A stretch of 64,000 nt of DNA, taken from Halopseudomonas xinjiangensis. Lineage in GTDB: Bacteria; Pseudomonadota; Gammaproteobacteria; Pseudomonadales; Pseudomonadaceae. Every line of letters begins with the position of its first letter. The first letter of the stretch is position 1. A program made the position numbers and the translations under genes. The notes beneath the pieces were generated by a model. It was given only the letters and a program-made list of their open reading frames with translations, did not search any database and was not told the DNA's origin. The stretch lies in NCBI RefSeq assembly GCF_900104945.1, contig NZ_LT629736.1:3065001-3129000 (forward strand), given 5' to 3'. Shown piece by piece: positions 44,826-56,999 of this stretch.

Positions 44826-45362
44826 TCAGGATTTCAACGCCTCGGCCAGCTTGGCAAGCTTGCCGCGGACCGAACCGTCGATGACCAGGTCACCCGCACG
44901 AATCAACACACCGCCAATCAGAGACGGGTTGATGGTCACATGAGGAGTTACTGTGCGGTCTAACCGCTTGGATAAAGCGGTTGCCAGCGTCTGTTGTTGA
45001 TCTGCAGTCAGTTCGAAGGCGGATTCCACCTCAACCGAAACGCTGCGATCGTGTTCCGCCTTGTGCTGCTCATAGAGCTCGGCGAGGACCGGTATCAGGG
45101 GCAGACGATCATGCTCGGCAAGAGTACGCACCAGATTGGCGAACTCCGCATCGACATAACCTTCGCAAACCATCAGCAGGTCTTCGGCCTTGCGCTCGTC
45201 GGTCAAGGCCGGGTTGCGCACCCTCTCGGCAAAAACCGGATCGGAGACTACGCCAGCTGCCAAAGCGAGCATGGATGACCAGGCATCCAGCTTGTTGGCA
45301 GACGACGCAACTTCGAAAGCAGCTTTTGCGTAAGGCCGAGCTAGCGTATTGAAAGAAGCCAT
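44826..45362 (-). CDS. atpH: ATP synthase F1 delta subunit
   Basis: The 178-residue OSCP/delta subunit has TLARPYAKAAFEVA at the N-terminus and a C-terminal SLIGGVLIRAGDLVIDGSV. It joins F1 to the peripheral stalk. Its start is 12 bp after the atpF stop. Confidence 0.96.
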   Translation of the reverse strand: MASFNTLARPYAKAAFEVASSANKLDAWSSMLALAAGVVSDPVFAERVRNPALTDERKAEDLLMVCEGYVDAEFANLVRTLAEHDRLPLIPVLAELYEQHKAEHDRSVSVEVESAFELTADQQQTLATALSKRLDRTVTPHVTINPSLIGGVLIRAGDLVIDGSVRGKLAKLAEALKS

Positions 45363-45374
45363 CGCTCGCCTCGC

Positions 45375-45845
45375 TTAGAGTTGTGAGGCCAGTTTGTTGA
45401 CTAGCTCACTGTGGGCCGCGGAATCCACTTCGGACTCCAGAATTTGCTCGGCACCCATGACCGCCAGAACGGACACCTGGGCACGGAGTTGATCCTTCGC
45501 GCGATTCACTTCCTGTTCGATCTCGGCCTTGGCGGCCACGATCAGACGTTCACCTTCGGAACGTGCCTGCTCTCTCGCTTCTTCAACGATGAGGGTGGCG
45601 CTCTTGTTGGCCTGCTCGATGATCTGAGTAGCCTGTTCCTTGGTCTCACGCAGGGTCTGGGAAGCTTTTTCCTGGGCCAGGTCCAGGTCGCGCTGGGCGC
45701 GGCCGGCTGCGTCCAGGCCTTCGGCGATTTTTTTCTGGCGTTCCTGCATGGCCTGCGCAATCGGCGGCCACACGTATTTCATGGTAAACCAGACAAAAAT
45801 AGCGAAGGCAATCGTTTGACCAAACAGCGTCAGATTAATATTCAC
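45375..45845 (-). CDS. atpF: ATP synthase Fo b subunit
   Basis: The 156-residue protein has an N-terminal membrane helix ([20 protein letters not shown]) and a long charged coiled coil ([19 protein letters not shown]). As a dimer it forms the stator stalk. Confidence 0.97.
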   Translation of the reverse strand: MNINLTLFGQTIAFAIFVWFTMKYVWPPIAQAMQERQKKIAEGLDAAGRAQRDLDLAQEKASQTLRETKEQATQIIEQANKSATLIVEEAREQARSEGERLIVAAKAEIEQEVNRAKDQLRAQVSVLAVMGAEQILESEVDSAAHSELVNKLASQL

Positions 45846-45936
45846 AGCGATTTACCTCGTGCTATTCGTTGTATTCCCGGTAACGAGACGATTGATCTGG
45901 CGAGGCCTAGCCCCGCCAGGAATCCGTATCGCTCGA

Positions 45937-47106
<1,170 letters not shown>

Positions 47107-47511
47107 CTAATGCTTTGGAAAGCCTTTGACGATCAGTAGTGAACTGGCGCCTGTGGCCACTGCCGCGAAGTAGCCAGCGAAAAGTGCCAGCATCTCCAGC
47201 GGTTTCACTCCGATCAACACCAGCACGAACAGTGCGGCGGTCAATATCAGTTTGCCTGCCTCGCCGGAATACAGTTCCCGGACGATGGCACGGGCCGACC
47301 GGGCTCCGCTGTAGCGGTACACCCGATAGGCAAAATAGGCGTTGGGGATGACAGCAACCAGCCCGCCCAACAAACCGGAATATCCGGCAACGCGACCCTG
47401 GATTATCCACAGGGCCAGTGCAACCAGCACGGTCACAGCTGCTTGCACCAACAGAACGGGAAATGCGGGACGCTTGTGGAAAGGGGTGGTATTGGGCGTT
47501 CTTGCGTCCAT
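47107..47511 (-). CDS. atpI: ATP synthase assembly protein AtpI
   Basis: The 134-residue hydrophobic protein has four helices (LLVQAAVTVLVALALWIIQ, GLLGGLVAVIPNAYFAYRVY, LILTAALFVLVLIG, LFAGYFAAVATG). It begins the atp operon, aids assembly of the c-ring, and its start is 12 bp... before atpB across a short gap. GGGAT precedes the ATG, and a strong promoter lies 90 bp upstream. Confidence 0.93.
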   Translation of the reverse strand: MDARTPNTTPFHKRPAFPVLLVQAAVTVLVALALWIIQGRVAGYSGLLGGLVAVIPNAYFAYRVYRYSGARSARAIVRELYSGEAGKLILTAALFVLVLIGVKPLEMLALFAGYFAAVATGASSLLIVKGFPKH

Positions 47512-47603
47512 TTATCCCGCCTCGCCAGGTCTGCGCCGGGCCGTACGTCGGTCCGTTGGCTGCAACAAACTGGTGCAAATGCCCAGCTCTGACAGCGCGA
47601 GGG

Positions 47604-47632
47604 AGTATAGGTTGAATGCTGAACAGGTTCAA
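47604..47632 (-). promoter_or_regulatory. sigma-70 promoter of the atp operon
   Basis: On the minus strand TTGAAC and TATACT are separated by 17 bp, about 93 bp before the atpI start. Both elements match 5 of 6 consensus positions. Confidence 0.75.
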
Positions 47633-47717
47633 CAGCACCGGCGGAAAACCTCTTTGATTTCAACCAGACCGACACTTTTGACGGCCGTTTTGCGACAACT
47701 TGCCACATCCAAAAGCA

Positions 47718-48575
47718 CTACTTGATGTGCATCAGTACGCCGTCGAGCTCATCCAGCGAACTGTAGCTGATCACCAGTTTCCCCTTGCCCTTGGCGCCAT
47801 GCTGAATCCTTACATCGGCACCGATACGCTCGGCCAGATCTTGCTGCAGGCGCTCTATGTCGGGATTGGCGCGCATCGATGCCGGGTCACGCCGGGGGTT
47901 CAGCCACTGCCGAACCAGCGCTTCGGTCTGCCTAACCGTCAGGCCTTTTGCAACGACCTGCCGCGCCGCCGTGGTTTGCTGCTCGGCGGGTAATCCAAGC
48001 AACGCGCGAGCGTGACCCATTTCGAGATCGCCACGCTCCAGTAACAATTTGACATCATCGGGAAGCGACATCAGGCGCAACAGGTTGGTGATGGTTACCC
48101 GTGACTTGCCCACCGCGTTGGCGACTTCCTGCTGCGTCAGTTCGAATTCGTGCTGCAGCCGCTGCAACGCAATCGCTTCTTCGATCGGATTGAGATCTTC
48201 GCGCTGAATGTTCTCGATCAGCGCCATGGCAATGGCCGCTTCGTCGGGTACATCGCGAATGACCGCGGGGATCATGTCGAGTCCGGCCAGTTGCGATGCG
48301 CGCCACCGGCGCTCACCGGCAATGATTTCGTAGCGATCACCGGCTACCGGACGCACCACGATAGGCTGCATCACGCCCTGAACACGGATGGACGCTGCTA
48401 GCTCCTCAAGCGCTTGCGGGTCCATGTCGCGGCGGGGCTGGTACTTGCCGCGCTGGATCAGGTCGATTGGCAAATCCTTGAGCTGACGATCGGTCTGATC
48501 GGACTGGGAATTGCTCGCCGGCTGGCCGAGCAATGCATCCAGTCCTCTGCCCAAGCCGCGCTTCTTCACCGCCAT
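47718..48575 (-). CDS. parB: chromosome-partitioning protein ParB
   Basis: The 285-residue protein has the CTPase/box II motif GERRWRASQLAGLDMIPAVI, the helix-turn-helix ELTQQEVANAVGKSRVTITN and a C-terminal dimerisation domain. It binds parS sites, of which two perfect copies lie in recF and one imperfect copy at 36.0 kb, spreads, and guides origin segregation with ParA. It lies 23 bp after parA. Confidence 0.97.
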   Translation of the reverse strand: MAVKKRGLGRGLDALLGQPASNSQSDQTDRQLKDLPIDLIQRGKYQPRRDMDPQALEELAASIRVQGVMQPIVVRPVAGDRYEIIAGERRWRASQLAGLDMIPAVIRDVPDEAAIAMALIENIQREDLNPIEEAIALQRLQHEFELTQQEVANAVGKSRVTITNLLRLMSLPDDVKLLLERGDLEMGHARALLGLPAEQQTTAARQVVAKGLTVRQTEALVRQWLNPRRDPASMRANPDIERLQQDLAERIGADVRIQHGAKGKGKLVISYSSLDELDGVLMHIK

Positions 48576-48598
48576 GCCTGTATCGTCCTTATGTCCGG

Positions 48599-49402
48599 TT
48601 AATCGTTAGTATCGGCGACGGCAGCGGCGCGGGCCGCCTGCTTGGTCCGCCGAACCAGCTCGCCGGCGAGTGCCAGATAGGCGACCGCTCCCCGGGACTG
48701 CTTGTCATAGGTCAGCGCGGGCATACCGAAACTTGGCGCCTCGGCCAGACGCACGTTACGCGGTATCACGGTCTTGTACAGCTGCTCGCCGAAATGGTGG
48801 GCCAGCTGCTTGGATACATCCAGAGTCAGGCTGTTGCGCGGGTCGTACATGGTTCGCAGCAAGCCTTCGATCTTCAGCGACGGATTGAGCGCGGCGGCGA
48901 TTCGCTGAATCGTATTGACCAGGGCGGACAATCCTTCCAGCGCGTAGTACTCGCACTGCATCGGAATCAGCACGCCATCGGCAGCCACCAGTCCGTTGAC
49001 CGTCAGCATGTTCAGGGAGGGCGGACAGTCGATGAGGATGAAATCGTAGTGGGCACGTACCGGCTCAAGGGCCTGGCGCAAGCGGTGCTCCCTGGCCGGC
49101 AGGTCGAGCAGCTCGACCTCAGCCGCAGTCAAGTCACCGTTGGCCGGCAGCAGATCATACCCACCGTTGTCCGATCGGCAGCGCGCCTGGTCGAGTTCGC
49201 AGCGCCCGGTCAGCAGTTCGTACACCGAATCGTCCAGCTCGGACTTGTCGATGCCGCTGCCCATGGTGGCATTACCCTGCGGGTCGAGGTCGATTAGCAG
49301 CACCTTGCGGCGGGTAGCAGCAAGCGAAGCAGCGAGGTTGATGCTGGTGGTGGTCTTGCCGACGCCGCCTTTCTGGTTGGCAATTGCCAATACCTTGCCC
49401 AC
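48599..49402 (-). CDS. parA: chromosome-partitioning ATPase ParA
   Basis: The 267-residue Walker-type ATPase has the deviant Walker A KGGVGKTTTSINLAA, LIDLDPQGNA and FILIDCPPSLN. The start is GTG at 49402 with GGAG upstream. It is the chromosomal Soj/ParA, pairing with ParB. It follows rsmG by 9 bp. Confidence 0.97.
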   Translation of the reverse strand: MGKVLAIANQKGGVGKTTTSINLAASLAATRRKVLLIDLDPQGNATMGSGIDKSELDDSVYELLTGRCELDQARCRSDNGGYDLLPANGDLTAAEVELLDLPAREHRLRQALEPVRAHYDFILIDCPPSLNMLTVNGLVAADGVLIPMQCEYYALEGLSALVNTIQRIAAALNPSLKIEGLLRTMYDPRNSLTLDVSKQLAHHFGEQLYKTVIPRNVRLAEAPSFGMPALTYDKQSRGAVAYLALAGELVRRTKQAARAAAVADTND

Positions 49403-49411
49403 TCTGATCTC

Positions 49412-50059
49412 CTATCCGTTATCGGCTGCAGTCACCCGACGCAGTATCAACAGATGTCGTGTGCCCTGGCAACCGGGGACCGACAATTGTGCGCTTTCTG
49501 CCACGCGGAAGTCGACTGGAAGTGCATTCAACTCCTCCTGCGGATACAGACCCTTCATCGCCAGCCAGCTGGTGTCATCCGTGCCCAGGTGTCGGGTCAG
49601 TCGAGTGAAGTCTTCCAGCGAGCTGAAAGCCCGGGAGACGATCACATCGTATGGCTGCTCAGGCTGATGAGCTTCTACTCTGTCGTGGACCACCGCGAGA
49701 TTGTCCAGCCCAAGCTCGACGCGAACCTGGGTAAGGAAGCGGGTTTTCTTGCCATTGCTGTCAAGCAAGGTCAATGCGCGTTGAGGCGCCATGATCGCGA
49801 GAATGACGCCTGGCATACCGCCGCCGCTACCGACGTCAAGACAGCGATCACCCTGGACGAAAGGCATCACGCTCAGGCTGTCGAGAAGATGCCGGCTGAC
49901 CATCTCGTCCGGGTCTCTCACGGCCGTCAGGTTGTAAGCCTTGTTCCACTTCTGCAGCAGGCCGAGGTAGGCGAGCAGCTGGTCGGACTGCTCGGCAGAT
50001 AGGTCGATGCCCAGTTGCTCAGCACCGCTTCGTAGCTGACGTAGGTGATCGGCCGACAC
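49412..50059 (-). CDS. rsmG: 16S rRNA (guanine527-N7)-methyltransferase
   Basis: The 215-residue methyltransferase has the GidB family motifs [34 protein letters not shown] and [11 protein letters not shown]. It methylates G527 in 16S rRNA using SAM. It starts at GTG 50059, immediately after the mnmG stop, using a GGAGG inside the mnmG end. Confidence 0.96.
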   Translation of the reverse strand: MSADHLRQLRSGAEQLGIDLSAEQSDQLLAYLGLLQKWNKAYNLTAVRDPDEMVSRHLLDSLSVMPFVQGDRCLDVGSGGGMPGVILAIMAPQRALTLLDSNGKKTRFLTQVRVELGLDNLAVVHDRVEAHQPEQPYDVIVSRAFSSLEDFTRLTRHLGTDDTSWLAMKGLYPQEELNALPVDFRVAESAQLSVPGCQGTRHLLILRRVTAADNG

Positions 50060-51958
50060 TCAGGCCTCCTGTGCCAGTCGACTGCCACCCAGGGCGTTGC
50101 GCTTTTTCAGATGCACCAACAACAGGCTGACCGCCGCAGGCGTGACGCCGGGAATACGCGAGGCCTGACCAAGCGTCTCTGGCCGCACATCGGCCAGCTT
50201 GTGCTTGATCTCGTTCGATAGCCCGTTAAGCGCCTGGTAATCCAGGTCCGCGGGCAGGCGGGTTTCCTCGTTCAGCCGAAGCCGGTCGATTTCCTCCTGC
50301 TGGCGTTCGATATAGCCGGCGTATTTCGTGCGAATCTCCACCTGCTCTGCGGCATCAGCCGCGATTTCGACCTGGCCGGTCACTTCGCAGAGGCCCAAAT
50401 AGTCCACTTCAGGACGGCGCAGCAGATCCAGCAGGTTGTACTCGTGTGTCAAAGGCGTGGCGAAACGCTCGGAAAAGGCCTTGCCGACCTCGCTCTGCGG
50501 TTGAACCCAGGTGCTACGCAGGCGTTGATGTTCGCGTTCGATGGCCTCGCGCTTGGTATTGAATACCTGCCAACGATGGTGGTCGACTAACCCGAGCTCC
50601 CGACCCTTTTCGGTCAGCCGCAAATCGGCGTTGTCTTCACGCAGTACCAGGCGGTACTCGGCGCGAGAGGTGAACATCCGGTACGGTTCGCGGGTGCCCA
50701 TGGTGATCAGATCGTCCACCAGTACGCCAATGTACGCTTCGTCGCGGCGCGGGCACCAGGAATCCAGACCTTGCGCACGCCGCGCTGCATTGAGGCCGGC
50801 GAGCAGACCCTGGGCAGCCGCTTCTTCGTAACCGGTCGTGCCATTGATCTGGCCGGCAAAGAACAACCCGTCGATGACCTTGGTCTCGAGCGAGTACTTC
50901 AGGTCCTGCGGATTGAAGTAGTCGTATTCGATGGCGTAGCCCGGACGCAGGATATGTGCGTTCTCCATCCCCTGGATGGAGCGGACGATCTGTAACTGCA
51001 CATCGAAGGGCAACGAGGTGGAAATGCCGTTGGGATACAGCTCGTGGGTGGTCAGGCCTTCGGGCTCGATGAAAACCTGATGCTGGTCCTTGTCGGCAAA
51101 ACGATGGATCTTGTCCTCGATCGACGGACAATACCGTGGACCAATCCCTTCGATGACACCGGTATACATGGGCGAGCGATCGAGGTTCTGCCGAATGATC
51201 TCGTGAGTGCGCTCGTTCGTATGCGTGATCCAGCAATTGACCTGCTCAGGATGCTCCGAGACATCACCCAGGAACGACATCACCGGTAACGGCGTATCAC
51301 CCGGTTGCGCCGTCATCTTGCTGAAATCTACCGAGCGACCATCGATACGCGGTGGAGTGCCGGTCTTCAGCCTGTCGACACGCAGAGGCAATTCACGCAA
51401 ACGATGCGCGAGGGTGATTGCAGGCGGGTCGCCGGCGCGACCGCCTGAGTAGTTATCCAGGCCGATATGGATGAGTCCGCCGAGGAAGGTTCCGGTGGTC
51501 AGTACCACGTTGTCGGAATGGAAGCGCAGGCCCATCTGCGTCACCACACCGCGAACCTGACCTTGCTCGACGATGAGGTCATCGCAAGCCTGCTGGAATA
51601 TCCACAGGTTAGGCTGGTTTTCCAGAATGTGGCGGATCGCAGCCTTGTAAAGCACCCGATCAGCCTGGGCCCGGGTTGCGCGCACAGCGGGCCCTTTGCG
51701 GCTGTTGAGGACACGAAACTGGATGCCAGCCTGATCCGTGGCGCGCGCCATGGCGCCGCCGAGGGCGTCGATTTCCTTGACGAGATGGCTCTTGCCGATG
51801 CCGCCAATAGCCGGGTTGCAGCTCATCTGGCCGAGCGTCTCGACGTTATGGCTAAGCAGGAGAGTGCTGGAGCCCATGCGCGCGGCCGCTAGCGCAGCCT
51901 CGGTTCCGGCATGGCCGCCACCTACCACGATCACGTCGAATCGAGCTGGAAAATCCAC
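50060..51958 (-). CDS. mnmG: tRNA uridine-5-carboxymethylaminomethyl enzyme MnmG
   Basis: The 632-residue FAD protein has [45 protein letters not shown] and a C-terminal helical domain ([17 protein letters not shown]). With MnmE it modifies wobble uridines. The GTG at 51958 with GAGGTG upstream gives the usual N-terminus [15 protein letters not shown]; the ATG at 51970 lacks a ribosome-binding site. Confidence 0.96.
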   Translation of the reverse strand: MDFPARFDVIVVGGGHAGTEAALAAARMGSSTLLLSHNVETLGQMSCNPAIGGIGKSHLVKEIDALGGAMARATDQAGIQFRVLNSRKGPAVRATRAQADRVLYKAAIRHILENQPNLWIFQQACDDLIVEQGQVRGVVTQMGLRFHSDNVVLTTGTFLGGLIHIGLDNYSGGRAGDPPAITLAHRLRELPLRVDRLKTGTPPRIDGRSVDFSKMTAQPGDTPLPVMSFLGDVSEHPEQVNCWITHTNERTHEIIRQNLDRSPMYTGVIEGIGPRYCPSIEDKIHRFADKDQHQVFIEPEGLTTHELYPNGISTSLPFDVQLQIVRSIQGMENAHILRPGYAIEYDYFNPQDLKYSLETKVIDGLFFAGQINGTTGYEEAAAQGLLAGLNAARRAQGLDSWCPRRDEAYIGVLVDDLITMGTREPYRMFTSRAEYRLVLREDNADLRLTEKGRELGLVDHHRWQVFNTKREAIEREHQRLRSTWVQPQSEVGKAFSERFATPLTHEYNLLDLLRRPEVDYLGLCEVTGQVEIAADAAEQVEIRTKYAGYIERQQEEIDRLRLNEETRLPADLDYQALNGLSNEIKHKLADVRPETLGQASRIPGVTPAAVSLLLVHLKKRNALGGSRLAQEA

Positions 51959-52474
51959 ACTGCACCTCATTGCCGGGCGGGCCTGGCTTCGGGAAAAGGC
52001 GCTGATTATAGGCCCAGTAAGCGAAAAATACAGCCGAGAGCTGGATGTTTTTTGAGCAGCTCGGGGTCGAGGGCAAACAAGATATACAGAGAAGAAGATA
52101 TTTAAAAAGCTAGATATAGATGATGTAAATGAAGGAGCGGTTTTGTGTGCATAAGCGATAAAAGCACCGCTAATACATGGAGTTACGTGAGGTAAAAGGC
52201 TGTGTTAAGACTGCTTGTAACGTTGGGACGGATGGGTCCGTTTCCTGTGGATATGTCGCGCTGTTATCCACAGGCGATATTACCCCCTTTTTCTCTACAG
52301 GTTTACAAGGGTAGTCCAAGGGCGGTTGTACACAGAGTTTTGCGCGCTGCAAAAAGCGGTCCGTGACCCTGAATTCAGCCAGGTCAGCAACCGAACGAAA
52401 GGTGACGGATACAGAGCATACGAAGACGAAAGACTGCCGCGCCGGAGTCCGCGCGGTGTATGGTGGGGAATGGC
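51959..52474. other. mnmG-mnmE intergenic region with DnaA boxes and AT-rich segment
   Basis: This 516-bp gap holds no gene I can support. An AT-rich stretch lies at ~52080-52145. A perfect DnaA box TTATCCACA is at 52264-52272 and near-matches are at 52246-52254 (TGTGGATAT) and 52326-52334 (TTGTACACA). A short CCGCGC/GCGCGG hairpin at 52437-52456 lies just past the mnmE stop and may terminate mnmE. E. coli oriC also lies next to mnmG (gidA), so this could be a secondary or ancestral origin element, or DnaA-regulated promoter DNA. Confidence 0.5.
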
Positions 52475-53845
52475 TTACTTGCCGATGCAGAAGCTGGAGA
52501 AGATCCGTCCCAGGAGGTCGTCGGCACTGAACTCACCGGTAATTTCGCCCAGCGCGTGCTGAGCGAGCCGCAGGTCTTCGGCTAACAATTCGCCGGCGCC
52601 AAGTACAGTTAGCTGCTGATGACCGTGTTCAAGGAAGCGCGCGGCTGTGGATAGCGCATCGAGATGCCGTCGACGTGCACTGAACAGACCCTCAGACGTC
52701 TGCTCATAGCCCATGCAGGCTTTCAGATGCTGACGAAGCAGCTCGATGCCCTCCCCGCTACGCGCGCACAGACGCAACACGCTGCTGCCGCTCCGATCTT
52801 CGACTAGCGAAACGCTGTCACCGGTGAGATCGATCTTGTTGAACACCAGCGTCACCTTGTTCGGGTCCGGCCGCTGCAACAGAAACTCCGGCCACAGCTG
52901 GTCCATATCGACCCCTTGTGGTTGGGAAGCATCCACCACCAGCAGGATACGATCGGCCTCGCTGATGGCTGCCATGGCGCGCTCCACGCCGATCTTCTCC
53001 ACAAGATCCTCAGTGTCACGCAGTCCTGCGGTATCGACGATATGCAAAGGCATGCCATCGATATGAATATGTTCGCGAAGGATGTCCCGCGTCGTGCCGG
53101 CAATGTCTGTCACGATCGCGCTTTCGCGGCCTGCCAGGGCGTTGAGCAGACTCGATTTGCCGGCGTTGGGGCGGCCGGCTATGACCACGTTCATCCCTTC
53201 GCGCAGGAGCACTCCCTGGCCCGCTTCGCGTTGAACCCTGCCGAGTTGCTCCATGACCTGCTGCAACTGCTGCAATACGTGACCGTCCGCCAGAAAGTCG
53301 ATTTCCTCTTCTGGGAAATCAATAGCCGCTTCGACATAGATACGCAGCGCGATCAACGCTTCGGTCAACGCATGGACCCGCTGTGAGAACGCCCCCTGCA
53401 GTGATTGCAATGCGTTACGCGCCGCCTGGGTAGAGCTGGCTTCGATGAGATCAGCGATGGCCTCGGCCTGGGCAAGATCCAGCTTGTCATTGAGAAAAGC
53501 ACGCTCACTGAACTCGCCGGGGCGTGCCTGACGAGCTCCGGCGTCCAGGCACGCCTGCAACAACATGTCCATGACCACCGGCCCGCCGTGCCCTTGCAGC
53601 TCGAGCACGTCTTCTCCAGTGAAGGAGTTGGGTCCCGGGAAGAACAGCAGCAGGCCCTGGTCGAGCATGATTTCGTTCTGCCAGAAGGGTCCATAGTGGG
53701 CGTAGCGCGGACGCGGGCTGATCCGCCCGATGCGCAAGGCAAGCTCCTTTGCAGCCGGCCCGGATACCCTGACGATGCCCACCCCACCCTGACCGGGCGC
53801 AGTGGCAATGGCGGCGATGGTGTCGGCGTGATAGGCACGGGTCAT
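52475..53845 (-). CDS. mnmE: tRNA modification GTPase MnmE
   Basis: The 456-residue protein has an N-terminal formyl-THF-binding domain ([20 protein letters not shown]), an inserted G domain ([32 protein letters not shown]) and the C-terminal FCIGK. It works with MnmG. ATG 53845 is preceded by GGAG. A terminator precedes it on the yidC side. Confidence 0.97.
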   Translation of the reverse strand: MTRAYHADTIAAIATAPGQGGVGIVRVSGPAAKELALRIGRISPRPRYAHYGPFWQNEIMLDQGLLLFFPGPNSFTGEDVLELQGHGGPVVMDMLLQACLDAGARQARPGEFSERAFLNDKLDLAQAEAIADLIEASSTQAARNALQSLQGAFSQRVHALTEALIALRIYVEAAIDFPEEEIDFLADGHVLQQLQQVMEQLGRVQREAGQGVLLREGMNVVIAGRPNAGKSSLLNALAGRESAIVTDIAGTTRDILREHIHIDGMPLHIVDTAGLRDTEDLVEKIGVERAMAAISEADRILLVVDASQPQGVDMDQLWPEFLLQRPDPNKVTLVFNKIDLTGDSVSLVEDRSGSSVLRLCARSGEGIELLRQHLKACMGYEQTSEGLFSARRRHLDALSTAARFLEHGHQQLTVLGAGELLAEDLRLAQHALGEITGEFSADDLLGRIFSSFCIGK

Positions 53846-53879
53846 GGCGGCTCCGAGACGCAAAGGGAAAGGCAGAAAG

Positions 53880-53907
53880 CAAAACGCCCCGAAACCGGGG
53901 CGTTTTG
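53880..53907 (-). terminator. intrinsic terminator after yidC
   Basis: A perfect 12-bp stem CAAAACGCCCCG/CGGGGCGTTTTG around a 4-nt loop lies 16 bases past the yidC stop, with T-rich arms on the minus strand. It separates the rpmH-rnpA-yidD-yidC unit from mnmE. Confidence 0.85.
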
Positions 53908-53923
53908 CTGCGATCAGGCCAGG

Positions 53924-55615
53924 TTACTGCTTGGCCGCGGCGCCTTCGATCTGGCGCGTAATGTACCACTGTTGCGCGATCGACAGGATGTTGTTGACCA
54001 CCCAGTACAGCACCAGACCAGCCGGGAACCAGAGAAAGAAGAAGGTGAAGACGATTGGCAGCATCTTCATGACCTTCGCCTGCATTGGATCCGGCGGCGC
54101 CGGGTTCAGCTGCTGCTGGATGAACATGGTCACGCCCATCAGGATCGGCAGGATGAAGTAGGGATCCTTGAGCGACAGGTCGGTGATCCAGCCGATCCAT
54201 TCGGCCTGGCGCATTTCGACGCTTTCCATCAAGGTCCAGTACAGGGCGATGAACACTGGCATTTGCACCAGGATCGGCAGACAACCACCCAGCGGATTGA
54301 TCTTTTCTTTCTTGTACAGCTCCATCATGCCCTGCGACATCTTCTGGCGATCGTCACCGTACTGCTCTTTCAACGCCTGAAGCTTGGGCGCGACGCGGCG
54401 CATATTGGCCATGGATCGATAGCTGGTTGCCGAGAGCGGAAAGAAAATCGCCTTGATCAGCACGGTCAGCAGAATGATGCTCCAGCCCCAATTGCCAACC
54501 ACACTGTGGATCATGCTCAGCACCCAGAACAGCGGCTGTGCGATCCACCACAGGAACCCGTAGTCGACGGTCAGCTCCAGGCCTTTCGAGATTTCTTCCA
54601 GACGATCCTGAATCTTCGGACCGGCATAGAAGTCGGCACTCAGCGAGCCCTGGCTGCCGGCAGCTACGGATGCTGCTGGGCTTACGAAGCCGACAATATA
54701 GTTGCCCTGCGTGTCCTTGCGCGTCTGGTAGACGTGGGTCTGCTCTTCGCCGGGTACCCAGGCACTGACGAAATAGTGTTGTAACCAGGCAATCCAGCCG
54801 CCGGTGTTGGTCTCTCGCAGGCGGGCATCGTCCATATCACCCATCGGGATTTTGGTGTAGTCGCCTTCTTTGCTCCAGTAGGCGGCACCGAGATAGGTCG
54901 CCATGCCGGTCGCGCTTGAGCTGGACGGGTCGGAGCTGTCGTCACGCTTGATCTGGCCGAACAGGTTGCCGGTCCAGGTTTCACCGCTCTGGTTGTCGAC
55001 CAGGTACTCGACACCGATCAGATAATCGCCACGCGTGAAAGTGAAACGCTTGGTGTAACGAACGCCGTTGTCTTCGAAATTCAGGTCGACGGTGAGGCTG
55101 TCCTGACCTTCGGCCAGTTCGTATCGAGTCGATTCGCTTTCATAGCGGGGGCGACCCACTTCTCGCGCGTCGGGCCCGTTGGCGCCGGCAAGACCGCTTT
55201 GAGCGATGTAGGTGCGGTTGCCGGACTGCTCGAGCAGCTGAAACGGCAGATCGGGACGGTCCTTGCGCATCGGATACTTCGGCAAAGACAGGGATACGAT
55301 GTCGCCACCCACCGGATCGATGCTGACATTGAGCGCATCGGTTCTCACCTGGACCAGTTGTCCGGCTGGAACCGCGGCAGCGTTCTCAGCCGAAGCGGGA
55401 GACTCGGTTGCTTCGGCGGCCTGGGGTACGTCCGAATCGGCCTGACCGGCTGCGGGCGCGCGGGGAACGTCGGGCAAGTCAGTGTTGGTGACTGGCGCAG
55501 CGGTGGAAGCGGCCGGAGGCAGCTCTTGCTGATCGTAATCCTTGTTCCACTGCAGGACCATGAGATAGGTAATCACGAGCAGGGCAGCGATCAGAATGTT
55601 TCTTTGCAGATTCAT
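53924..55615 (-). CDS. yidC: membrane protein insertase YidC
   Basis: The 563-residue protein has an N-terminal signal anchor ([19 protein letters not shown]), a large periplasmic domain (~100-345) and the C-terminal insertase core. The core has [55 protein letters not shown] and [18 protein letters not shown]. It inserts membrane proteins alone or with Sec. It starts at ATG 55615, 4 bases overlapping yidD. Confidence 0.97.
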   Translation of the reverse strand: MNLQRNILIAALLVITYLMVLQWNKDYDQQELPPAASTAAPVTNTDLPDVPRAPAAGQADSDVPQAAEATESPASAENAAAVPAGQLVQVRTDALNVSIDPVGGDIVSLSLPKYPMRKDRPDLPFQLLEQSGNRTYIAQSGLAGANGPDAREVGRPRYESESTRYELAEGQDSLTVDLNFEDNGVRYTKRFTFTRGDYLIGVEYLVDNQSGETWTGNLFGQIKRDDSSDPSSSSATGMATYLGAAYWSKEGDYTKIPMGDMDDARLRETNTGGWIAWLQHYFVSAWVPGEEQTHVYQTRKDTQGNYIVGFVSPAASVAAGSQGSLSADFYAGPKIQDRLEEISKGLELTVDYGFLWWIAQPLFWVLSMIHSVVGNWGWSIILLTVLIKAIFFPLSATSYRSMANMRRVAPKLQALKEQYGDDRQKMSQGMMELYKKEKINPLGGCLPILVQMPVFIALYWTLMESVEMRQAEWIGWITDLSLKDPYFILPILMGVTMFIQQQLNPAPPDPMQAKVMKMLPIVFTFFFLWFPAGLVLYWVVNNILSIAQQWYITRQIEGAAAKQ

Positions 55616-55860
55616 GGTTCGTTGGCCATCTGGGAACGGTGAGCAGACTTGAGGGGTACCGGGTCGTAACCGCCTGGAGTCCATGGATGACAACGCCCGA
55701 GACGTCGGGCGCCGAGCACGGTTCCGCGCAGCAAGCCGTGTTCTTCAATGGCTTCCTGGGCGTAACAGGAACAGGAGGGGTAAAAACGACAATGGCTGGC
55801 CATCAGCGGACTGATAGCGTAGCGATAAACCTTGATCAGTCCGAGCGCGAGACTACGCAT
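55612..55860 (-). CDS. yidD: membrane insertion efficiency factor YidD
   Basis: The 82-residue protein has the YidD motif [20 protein letters not shown] and [14 protein letters not shown]-like ending ([13 protein letters not shown]). It aids YidC-dependent insertion. It overlaps rnpA by 8 bases and yidC by 4. Confidence 0.95.
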   Translation of the reverse strand: MRSLALGLIKVYRYAISPLMASHCRFYPSCSCYAQEAIEEHGLLRGTVLGARRLGRCHPWTPGGYDPVPLKSAHRSQMANEP

Positions 55861-56257
55861 TGGATGACGGGGGTCCGGATTGGTTGGATCGGTTCTGTTT
55901 GCCGGCTGATTTCATCAGCCTGCGCCACATGTCCTGGAACAGGGCATGCAGCGCAGCGTTGTCAAGCTCGCCCAGTCCCTTGCGGGCCAGGACGACGATG
56001 TCAAGATTCCCCAGCGTCGCGCGGTGCGCTCTGAAGGATTCGCGAGCGATGCGTTTGACCTTGTTACGGTCTACCGCGCGCCGGACACTTTTCTTGGCAA
56101 TGACCAGACCAAGCCTGGCGTGCTCACACGAATTGGCGCGAGCCAGCAACAACAGGCTTGGGCCTGAGGCTTTGCAGGTAGCTCCATCGAATACCGCCTT
56201 GAATTGAGCAGGCGTCAGTAACCTGTATTCAGGGCTGAATCCGAGATCAACCTGCAT
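55853..56257 (-). CDS. rnpA: ribonuclease P protein component
   Basis: The 134-residue basic protein has the RNR motif region [20 protein letters not shown] and [12 protein letters not shown]. It binds M1 RNA to process tRNA 5' ends. It lies 8 bp after rpmH and overlaps yidD. Confidence 0.96.
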   Translation of the reverse strand: MQVDLGFSPEYRLLTPAQFKAVFDGATCKASGPSLLLLARANSCEHARLGLVIAKKSVRRAVDRNKVKRIARESFRAHRATLGNLDIVVLARKGLGELDNAALHALFQDMWRRLMKSAGKQNRSNQSGPPSSNA

Positions 56258-56265
56258 CCCGGGTC

Positions 56266-56999
<734 letters not shown>

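Noticed and set aside
43179-44963. 594-codon plus-strand frame opposite atpA
   Set aside because: Antisense shadow of atpA; no ribosome-binding site or domain features.
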